DNA from: Thermobifida cellulosilytica TB100
GTDB lineage: Bacteria > Actinomycetota > Actinomycetes > Streptosporangiales > Streptosporangiaceae
DNA length: 64,000 bases
Direction of reading: 5' to 3'
Assembly: GCF_001517975.1 (NCBI RefSeq)
Contig: NZ_KQ950180.1
Location: 314,615-378,614, forward strand
Shown here: positions 25,860 to 38,057 of the stretch, piece by piece
Position numbering within the stretch: the first letter of the stretch is position 1
Layout of the letters: every line of letters starts with the position of its first letter
Translations under genes and position numbers: made by a program
The notes under the pieces: generated by a model
What the model was told of the DNA's origin: nothing
Seen by the model: only the letters and a program-made list of their open reading frames with translations
Database searches by the model: none

Positions 25860-26346
25860 GGAGTCCTACCTCTGACCGGGGGAAGTCAAGGGCTGCTGAT
25901 GTTAGGGCCAACCAAGCCGGGCGAGCCGGAAAACAGCTCGAATTACTCAAATTTCATGATTTTCAAGGCGGGCAGTGCGCCCTCTTGAGCCAACAGGAAG
26001 GCTGCCTTTTCTCCTACATTGTCCCCCAATACACCTTTTCGGCCACGGTGTCGGAGGACCGCTTCAACGCGTCCCGGCCTCGGGGAATCGCGGTAGCGGG
26101 ACCGCCTGGCCTCCGGCTTCGGGGTCGGGGGGACAACGGTCTCCGGGGCTCTGCCGGACTCGGAGACTTTCGGAAGTCCCTTTTCCTTCTTCCTCGATCC
26201 TGGAGATCGCTGATCACAATCCCCGCCACCGCTGTGCGCACTGTGCGTTACCCGGAGCTGCCCAGGCGCGGGCTGCCCGGCCGTTCCTCCCGCATCGGCG
26301 CGCCTCGCCCGCCGACGTGCACCGCTCCCGCCTACGTGGCCGCCGC
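25860..26346. other. gene-free interval between sngA and the dprA fragment
   Basis: No convincing gene. It begins with a possible minus-strand -10 box for sngA (TAACAT at 25899-25904) and an AT-rich patch (25925-25965), then ordinary GC-rich DNA up to the repeat border at 26347. Frames present have codon use unlike real genes of this window. I found no insertion-sequence ends. Confidence 0.6.
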
Positions 26347-26808
26347 GGCGGACTCTGCGAGGATGTCGTCCACGATGTCCATGAGGTCCGCCATCCCCGC
26401 CACGACGTACACCCCGGGGCGTTGGGCGTAGTCGCGTGCCCACTGGTTGGCCAGGAGCTCCCGCGGGAAGACCACCGGACGTCCGTGTTTGAGGGCAAAC
26501 CGTGCCTGGATGCGCGCACCGCTGTGCTCCCCGGCCTCGACGACGACGGTGGCGGCGGCGTAGCCGCTCATCACCGCGTTGCGCATCGGGAAGCTGTGCC
26601 GGGTGGGCGGCGCGTCGGGCAGGAACTGGCTGAGCACCATCCCCCGCTCGGCGATCTCGTCCTGGAGCCTCCGGTTCTCCCGGGGATAGCAGCGGTTGAT
26701 CCCGGTGCCGATGACGGCCACGGTCCGTCCGCCCCGTCGCAGCGCCGCGGTGTGCGCGGCCGTGTCGATTCCGGCCGCGAGCCCACTGACGACCGTCACT
26801 CCCCTGTC
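26332..26808 (-). pseudogene. internal dprA fragment, second copy
   Basis: This truncated dprA copy encodes only the central Rossmann part (MTVVSGLAAG to DDILAES, then a new five-residue tail AAAAT). Over the 462-bp repeat it is identical to the intact gene. It lacks the N-terminal 151 residues and the C-terminal MTADELVDSLETVELGW, so it is probably non-functional. Identity without drift implies a recent event. Its position on the far side of the Shango operon is discussed under findings. Confidence 0.85.
26347..26808. repeat. direct repeat, copy 2 (dprA fragment)
   Basis: 462 bp, identical by eye to 18432-18893, same orientation. It marks the right boundary of the unit that contains the Shango-like operon. 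Confidence 0.95.
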
Positions 26809-27006
26809 GCACCCCGCACCCGCGCTGGAACCCGAGTTCTCCCCAGGGCAGATGCTGTCGGAATGGATTTCCGCGACAGAAGGCCGTTTCTCCCCAACCC
26901 CCTCGATTCAGCACCGCTTCGGACACTCCGCTCGTAAGGTAGGAGACGCCTTCCCCGCCCTCCGAAGGCAGCGTTTCCGCCCGACGTCTGGAGAAGACCC
27001 CCCATC

Positions 27007-29100
27007 ATGCCGCAGCTCGCCATCGACAAGGATTTCCTGCAGCGGTACGCGAAGCTCGACAAGCGCGTGCAGAAGGCCGTGGACGAGGCGCTCCACAAGT
27101 TCGCCACCAACTACTACGCCGGCGGGCACCTGGAGAAGATCGCCGACGCACGCGACCCCCGGGTCCGCACGCTGCGCATCACCCAGGGCTACCGGGGCGT
27201 GGTGCTCGCTCCGGAGAAGGGCGACACCTACCTGCTGGTCACGGTGCTGCCGCACGACGACGCCTACGCCTACATCCGCAACAAGCGCTTCTCCGTCAAC
27301 CAGGCGCTGGGCGTGCTGGAGGTCCGCGACGAGGCCGGGCTGGAGACCATGAGCGGTGTGCTCGCCTCGGTTGCCGAGACCACCGAGACCCGCCTGTTCG
27401 ACCACGTGCCCGACAAGCACCTGTTGCAGTTGGGCGTCGACCAGCAGGTCCTGTCGATCGTGCGGCTGCTGACCGACGAGGCCCACCTGGACGCGCTGGA
27501 GGCCCTGCTGCCCCAGGCCCAGCACAACGCCCTGGTGGCGCTGGCCTCGGGGATGACCGTGGAGGAGGCGTGGGAGCAGCTCAGCCGGGACCTGGCGGAG
27601 GAGTCCGCGCCCGAGCAGGTCGACCCCGACGACCTCACCGCGGCGATCCGACGCTCCCCCGACCGGGCGGTGTTCGTGGAGGGCCCGGAGAGCCTGCGCG
27701 AACTGCTGGAAGCCCCGTTCGACCTGTGGCGGGTGTTCCTGCACCCGCAGCAGCGCCGGATCGCCTACCGCGACTACAACGGACCGGCGATGGTCACCGG
27801 CGGCGCGGGCACCGGCAAGACGGTGACGGCGCTGCACCGCGTCGCCCACCTGGCGGCCCGCTACGACTCGGGGCGGCCGATCCTGCTGACCACGTTCACC
27901 AAGTCCCTGGACGCGGCGCTGCGCGCGCAACTGGAACTGCTGGTCAAGGATCCCGGGCAGCGGGACCGGGTGGACGTGCGCAACCTCGACAAGGTCGCCT
28001 ACCAGGTGGTGGCCGAGGACCGCGGCACCGACCCCAAGCCGTGCCGTGCCACGGTCCTGGAACCGCTGTGGGACGAGGCGGGCGCGGACAGCGGGTTCTC
28101 CGGCGCGTTCCTGCTCACCGAGTGGGAGCAGGTGATCCTCGCCCAGAACCTGCGCACCGAACGCGACTACCTGGAGGCGCCGCGGCGCGGCCGGGGCGGG
28201 CGGCTCGGCCCCGACCAGCGGCGCCGGGTGTGGCGCGCGGTGCTGGCCGCCACCGGCCGGATGGCCGAGTCCAACCTGTGGTCGTTCACGCAGATCGCCG
28301 CGGAGGCCGCCGACATCCTGGACCGCACCGGGCAGCGGCGGTACCGGCACGTGGTGGTGGACGAGGCCCAGGACCTGCACCCGGCGAAGTGGCGGCTGGT
28401 GCGGGCGCTGGTCGCCGAGGGGCCTGACGACCTGTTCCTCGCGGGTGACCCGCACCAGCGCATCTACGACCACCGGGTGTCGCTGAACTCGCTGGGCATC
28501 AGCGTGCGGGGGCGCAGCCGCCGCCTGACGGTGAGCTACCGCAGCACCCAGGAGATCCTGTCGTGGGCGGTGCGGGTGCTGGGTGCCGCGCCCGTCACCG
28601 GCCTGGACGACCTGGCCGACGGCCTGGACTCCTACACCTCCCCGCTGCACGGGCGGCGGCCGGTGGTGCGGGGCTTCGCCGACCGCGGGGCCGAGCTGGA
28701 CGCGCTGGTCGACCAGGTGGAGGAGTGGCTGACGCAGGGTGTGGAGGCCGCCTCGATCGGGATCGCCGCGCGCACCCGGTTGCTCTCCGACGAGGTCGCC
28801 GAACGGCTGCGGGAGGCGGGCGTCGACTGCTGCTCCCTGACGGACAGACCGGGGGTTCCGGGGGTGCGGGTGGGCACCATGCACGGCATGAAGGGCCTGG
28901 AGTTCCGGTGCGTGGCGGTCGTCGGTGTGGACGCCGACCTGGTGCCCTACACCGCCCAGGTCACCGACCGCGCGGAGGACCCCGTCGCGCACGGCCACGA
29001 CCTGCAGCGGGAGCGGAACCTGCTGTTCGTGTCGTGCACCCGGGCACGCGACGCGCTGTACGTGTCGTACAGCGGCGAGCCGAGCCCGTTCCTGCCGTGA
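27007..29100 (+). CDS. UvrD/Rep-family helicase with RelE-like N-terminal domain
   Basis: This 697-residue protein begins with a RelE/ParE-like segment (residues 1-105: FLQRYAKLDKRVQKAV, YYAGGHLEKI, VRTLRITQGYRGVV, DDAYAYIRNKRFSVN), as seen in a group of actinobacterial UvrD-like helicases. The helicase core has Walker A GGAGTGKT (265-272), Walker B VVVDEAQD (449-456), and late motifs VGTMHGMKGLEF and RNLLFVSCTRARD. It should translocate on single-stranded DNA. The ATG at 27007 has GGAGAAG upstream. Its 3' end faces the DUF262 nuclease gene 39 bp away, and it is the leftmost member of the DISARM-like cluster. Whether the N-terminal domain still has RNase activity is unknown. Confidence 0.85.
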   Translation: MPQLAIDKDFLQRYAKLDKRVQKAVDEALHKFATNYYAGGHLEKIADARDPRVRTLRITQGYRGVVLAPEKGDTYLLVTVLPHDDAYAYIRNKRFSVNQALGVLEVRDEAGLETMSGVLASVAETTETRLFDHVPDKHLLQLGVDQQVLSIVRLLTDEAHLDALEALLPQAQHNALVALASGMTVEEAWEQLSRDLAEESAPEQVDPDDLTAAIRRSPDRAVFVEGPESLRELLEAPFDLWRVFLHPQQRRIAYRDYNGPAMVTGGAGTGKTVTALHRVAHLAARYDSGRPILLTTFTKSLDAALRAQLELLVKDPGQRDRVDVRNLDKVAYQVVAEDRGTDPKPCRATVLEPLWDEAGADSGFSGAFLLTEWEQVILAQNLRTERDYLEAPRRGRGGRLGPDQRRRVWRAVLAATGRMAESNLWSFTQIAAEAADILDRTGQRRYRHVVVDEAQDLHPAKWRLVRALVAEGPDDLFLAGDPHQRIYDHRVSLNSLGISVRGRSRRLTVSYRSTQEILSWAVRVLGAAPVTGLDDLADGLDSYTSPLHGRRPVVRGFADRGAELDALVDQVEEWLTQGVEAASIGIAARTRLLSDEVAERLREAGVDCCSLTDRPGVPGVRVGTMHGMKGLEFRCVAVVGVDADLVPYTAQVTDRAEDPVAHGHDLQRERNLLFVSCTRARDALYVSYSGEPSPFLP

Positions 29101-29139
29101 CGGCGGTGGGGGCGGGTGCGGCCCGCCCCCACCTGCCGG

Positions 29140-31419
29140 TCACAGGAGGTCGCGGACGCGGCGGCGGGCGGTCTCCAGCTCCTCGGGGGTGAACAGCTTG
29201 GCGTAGGCGGGGTGGCTGAGCACGACCGCCTCGACGGTCAGGTCGGGCCGTCCCAGCTCCCACAGCTTGACGAAGCCGTCGGAGATGGTCGGCTTGGACA
29301 GCAGCAGTTTGGCGGTGGCCAGGGCGCCGCGCTCGTTGAGCATCTTCCGGAAGTAGGTGGGCCGGTACCCGGTCTCCGCCCAGGTGCGGTCGCACACCGA
29401 GTTGAGGGCCTCGTCGAACGCGGCGAGGATCTCCGGGTCCGCTCCCCCGTCGGCGGCCCCCGCTCCGGCGGGCGGGGCCGACTCCGTCTCCCCGGCGGCC
29501 TTGGCGTTGCGCCGCCGCGCGTACTCCAGCAGCGCGTCGGCGGAGGTGAACACGCGGTATCCGAGCCCTTCCAGGGCGGCTTCGTCGGCCTCCTCCGGGT
29601 CGAGTTCCAGGACCACCGGGTCGTCCTGGCCGGTCTGCAACCCGTCCGGCCAGTACGCCTCGGCGACGGCCAGAGGGCGCCCGTCGGAGGGATCGGCGAT
29701 CTCGACGTTGCGTTGCGGCGCGGCGCAGCCGAGCGCGGCCAGCTCCTCGACGAGGGCGTCGAGCTGGGCGGCGCGGGCGTCGCGCTCGGTGTCCTCCTCC
29801 TCGACCACGGCGACCCGTCCCAGCGCGACGCTCTCCGCGGCCTCGGAGCGCCCCTCGCGGAGCTCGTCGAGGAAGCGGTTGGCGGCGTCGGCGAGCAGCC
29901 GGGTGCGTTCGCTGAGGAAGTCCTCGTAGCGCTCCACCTCGCGCAGCGCAGGGTCGAGGGGGATCCACTGGGAGGCCAGCGCTCCCGGGTTGCGCTGCTC
30001 GACCTCGGCGAAGTACTCGCGCGGTTCGCGCTTGCCGATCTTCAGGTTGGTGTCCTGGGTGAGGAAGCAGAAGTTGGCGACCGCGTTGACCTGGCGGCGG
30101 TTGTAGTGCTGCTTGAGCAGGGCCTTGGGGAAGATGTGGTGCACCTGGAGGCTGGTGAGGCGGCCCAGCATCTCCTTGCGCAGCGGCAGCCCGGAGCCGA
30201 AGTCCTGGGCCTGGCCGACCCGGGTGAGCAGGTACAGCATCGGGTAGAAGCGGGAGCCCATGGTGGAGCCGGAGAAGTCGACCGGGCGGACGGTGAGGGC
30301 GCCGCCCCGCCACTGCTCCAGCACCCGGATGAGCCCGTCGACGCCGTCGTCCTGCACGGCCGCGTAGTCCTGGGCGAGCATCGTCTCGGTGGAGCCGGAG
30401 TGCCGTCCCCACAGGGCGGCGTGGACGTACCAGTAGAGGACGCGGTCCCGGTGCCGGGCGTCGTCGAAGTCGCCGCCGTTGAGGTGGAGCAGGCGGCAGA
30501 CGACGGGGACGGCGTAGCGGCCCATGAGCACCCGGTCGTGGTCGAGGCCGAGGCGTCCGGAGACGGTGTCGAGGAACTTGCCGATGTAGTCGACGGCGGC
30601 GTCCAGCGCGTCGCGGAACTGCTGCGGGCTGACCTCCTCCAGGGCGGAGAAGAAGGCGCGCCCGGTGGCGACCGCGGTGACGCAGCGCAGCAGCCAGTCG
30701 AGGCTGAAGGAGAAGCCCATCTCCTCCCAGCGGGCGAGGTGGCCGCGCATGATGCCGCGCGCCTCCGGCCACTCGGCGCAGATGTTGGCGAGCGCGAGGT
30801 CACCCTTGGACAGTTTGGTGCCGCCGGAGTTGACCCGGTTGAAGATGTCGACGACGACGTCGACGGTCTTGTCCCGGCCGGTGATCTTCTCCTCGTGGAA
30901 GTCGCGTTCCTGGATGGCGTGCAGTTTGGTCAGCCGCTCCATCACCGCGATCATGTCGGTGCCGGGGGCGCTCGGGTCGAAGGTGGAGAGCGCGGCGCGC
31001 AGCCCTTCGGTGAACAGCCGGGACACGTCCACCCAGCGCGAGTCGCCGCGCATCTTGGTCGCGGTGTAGAACTCGAAGACCTCGGTCTCGACGTTGAAGT
31101 GCAGGCCGGTGAAGGCGGTGGCGTCGCCTTCGAAGAAGGCGGGCGGGCGCCCCCGCATCACCCCGTACAGCGAGGTGATGCGCTGCTGCCCGTCGAGGAG
31201 CAGCGCCCGGGTGCCGGAGACGTTGGCGGTGACGCCGCGGACTGCTTCCGGGTCCACCTCGGTCTCCCACACCAGCAGCGAACCGACGGGGTACCCCAGG
31301 TAGAGGGAGCGCATCAGTCCTCTGACCTGGTCGCGGTTCCACACGTAGCCGCGTTGGAACTCGGGCAGCAGCATCGCCCCGCTGTCGATGTGGTCGAGGA
31401 TGGTGGAGAGTTTGGTCAT
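29140..31419 (-). CDS. DUF262/HNH GmrSD-like nuclease
   Basis: This 759-residue protein has a DUF262 N-terminal domain with LPEFQRGYVW (residues 18-27), DGQQR (76-80, nucleotide-binding or hydrolysing motif) and NRVNSGGTKLSKGDLAL (194-210). An HNH/DUF1524-like nuclease motif follows: VHHIFPKAL at 426-434, then N450 and N458. This is the architecture of GmrSD-type modification-dependent restriction enzymes, which cut glucosylated hydroxymethylcytosine DNA. The C-terminal 100 residues (TYFRKMLNERGALATAKLLL, LFTPEELETARRRVRDLL) form a further helical domain I cannot name. ATG at 31419 with GAGG. It lies 84 bp after the acidic gene upstream and probably shares its transcript. Confidence 0.85.
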   Translation of the reverse strand: MTKLSTILDHIDSGAMLLPEFQRGYVWNRDQVRGLMRSLYLGYPVGSLLVWETEVDPEAVRGVTANVSGTRALLLDGQQRITSLYGVMRGRPPAFFEGDATAFTGLHFNVETEVFEFYTATKMRGDSRWVDVSRLFTEGLRAALSTFDPSAPGTDMIAVMERLTKLHAIQERDFHEEKITGRDKTVDVVVDIFNRVNSGGTKLSKGDLALANICAEWPEARGIMRGHLARWEEMGFSFSLDWLLRCVTAVATGRAFFSALEEVSPQQFRDALDAAVDYIGKFLDTVSGRLGLDHDRVLMGRYAVPVVCRLLHLNGGDFDDARHRDRVLYWYVHAALWGRHSGSTETMLAQDYAAVQDDGVDGLIRVLEQWRGGALTVRPVDFSGSTMGSRFYPMLYLLTRVGQAQDFGSGLPLRKEMLGRLTSLQVHHIFPKALLKQHYNRRQVNAVANFCFLTQDTNLKIGKREPREYFAEVEQRNPGALASQWIPLDPALREVERYEDFLSERTRLLADAANRFLDELREGRSEAAESVALGRVAVVEEEDTERDARAAQLDALVEELAALGCAAPQRNVEIADPSDGRPLAVAEAYWPDGLQTGQDDPVVLELDPEEADEAALEGLGYRVFTSADALLEYARRRNAKAAGETESAPPAGAGAADGGADPEILAAFDEALNSVCDRTWAETGYRPTYFRKMLNERGALATAKLLLSKPTISDGFVKLWELGRPDLTVEAVVLSHPAYAKLFTPEELETARRRVRDLL

Positions 31420-31503
31420 CGGTGGCCTCGTTGGGGGATTCGGTGCTCGTCGTTCCTGAGTCCTGTCCGGCCGGCTGTGCGGCGCCCGCCGGGCCGGGGC
31501 CGG

Positions 31504-32229
31504 TCAGAAGATCTCCAGTTGTCCGGGGGTGGGCCGCACGACGGCCCTGATGTGGCCGAGGGTCTCGGGGGACACCTCGTAGAGCAGGTCGACGTCGTCG
31601 GTCCACACCGCGAAGGCCGACCGCAGCGCGTCGGGGAGCCGCCGGAGCTTGGCGAGTTCGAAGGTGAGCGCGGAGTCGTCGCCGATCTCGGCCGCGGAGC
31701 GCACCGCGGTCCAGACCTCGGCGAAGCTGGCGAACAGGTCCCGGAGGTGGGCGGCGCAGCGGTGGATCCGGTCGAGGAGTTCGGCCGCGGTCTCCTCCCG
31801 GTCCGCGTCCTCCTGCTCTTCGCCGTCGGCCGCCGGTTCGGGGAGGTCGTCGTCGGCGAAGAGCGCGTCCTGCTCCTCGTCCTCCGCCCACCGGGGGATC
31901 TCCCCGCTGGGCGTGTAGCCGACCTTGCCGGGCACGGCCCAGTAGTCGGTGCCCCAGTCGTCGAGCAGCACGTCCTTGGCGACCCGTGCCAGGGCCGCGT
32001 AGACCCGCAGCGGCGTCTCGTCGAGGTCGCGGACGGTGGCGCACAGGTCGTCGACGTACCGGCTGATCCGGGGGTAGCGGTAGTCGTCCAGGTCGTCGCC
32101 GATGCGCGCCGCGTAGGCCCCGATGCGCCGGGAGATCTCGGTGAGCGGCTGGTCGAGGGCGACGAATTCGGCGTTCAGCCGTTTCTTGAGCTCCTTGTAC
32201 TCCTCAAGCGCTTCCCTGTCCCTCAGCAC
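31504..32229 (-). CDS. acidic protein of unknown function in the DISARM-like cluster
   Basis: This 241-residue protein is not one I recognise. The N-terminal 100 residues are helical with a charged repeat (EALEEYKELKKRLNAEF), an acidic low-complexity stretch lies at 120-145 (EEQDALFADDDLPEP), and the C-terminal part is again helical. There is no signal peptide, membrane segment or nuclease motif. It starts 103 bp from the SOS box and is divergent from the large helicase gene, so one intergenic region could control both arms of the locus. The acidic patch could mimic DNA or bind a basic partner, which is speculation. Confidence 0.7.
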   Translation of the reverse strand: MLRDREALEEYKELKKRLNAEFVALDQPLTEISRRIGAYAARIGDDLDDYRYPRISRYVDDLCATVRDLDETPLRVYAALARVAKDVLLDDWGTDYWAVPGKVGYTPSGEIPRWAEDEEQDALFADDDLPEPAADGEEQEDADREETAAELLDRIHRCAAHLRDLFASFAEVWTAVRSAAEIGDDSALTFELAKLRRLPDALRSAFAVWTDDVDLLYEVSPETLGHIRAVVRPTPGQLEIF

Positions 32230-32320
32230 GGGGCCTGCTCCCTACAACCGGTTTCCAGACGTGGGAACCGTAGCAGCCGAATAGGACATTCCGATTGCTT
32301 TTCGCACTCGCTTTATTTCT

Positions 32321-32334
32321 CGAACACCTGTTCG
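32321..32334. promoter_or_regulatory. LexA-like SOS box before the DISARM-like helicase
   Basis: CGAACACCTGTTCG carries the full CGAAC-N4-GTTCG half-sites of the Gram-positive SOS box; with the flanking T it matches 11 of 12 fixed bases of the mycobacterial TCGAAC-N4-GTTCGA. It lies between the divergent acidic-protein and helicase genes, 11 bp before a good -35 box. Confidence 0.72.
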
Positions 32335-32345
32335 CTAATTCCGTT

Positions 32346-32374
32346 TTGTCTGCCCCCTGTGCTACCCATAGCGT
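32346..32374 (+). promoter_or_regulatory. promoter of the large helicase gene
   Basis: TTGTCT (32346-32351) and TAGCGT (32369-32374) are separated by exactly 17 bp; the ATG lies at 32433, about 50 bases after the expected transcription start. Confidence 0.6.
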
Positions 32375-32432
32375 TCGACCGTCGTGCGACGTCACGGCGG
32401 ACTGCCGCGAGACACCACGGGATCTGGGTGGT

Positions 32433-37667
<5,235 letters not shown>

Positions 37668-38057
37668 CCGTCTCCGGCGGTCTTGGCACCGGGGGCCGGT
37701 GCTCCGTGCTCCTCGGCCTCCGGTGTCGATCCCGACGCCTGCTGTCCGCGCTTCCCAGTCCTCCGGAGACGCCCGCCCTTCCCCCGCCCTCTGGAAACAT
37801 CCGCCTTCCCAACCCCTCCCCCACCGCAGCCCAGGTCAAAGCTGCCGGGCCTCCCGGCCGACGCCCACCCGCCACCCATCCACCTGGAGAACCCCGAACC
37901 TGAAAACCACTCCTCCGCTTCAGCCGCGCTCCGCACCCGGGCGACAAAAGCCCTCAACCCGCCCCGACTGTCCCCCCGAATCTCTAAACTGACCTGGTAT
38001 CCCCCGATCGACGACTGCGAGGTTTCCCGTGTCCCCTGCTCTGCGAGGTGGTGCCGC
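37668..38057. other. gene-free leader of drmD with a dispersed repeat
   Basis: 390 bp without a credible gene. Holds one copy of an 86-bp dispersed repeat (37786-37871) and further Pro/C-rich unit-like pieces around 37756-37785. The part from 37900 to 38057 probably carries an internal promoter, but I see no clear -35/-10 pair. Confidence 0.6.
37786..37871. repeat. 86-bp dispersed repeat, copy A
   Basis: Same length as 47335-47420 and about 87 percent identical by eye. It begins GCCCTCTGGAAAC, contains AGCCCAGGTCA and GCTGCCGGGCCTCCCGGCCG, and both copies lie in gene-free gaps. Confidence 0.8.

Noticed and set aside
25943-26926. Open minus-strand frame spanning the gap and the dprA fragment
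   Set aside because: It is in a different frame from the dprA sequence and has shadow-type composition.
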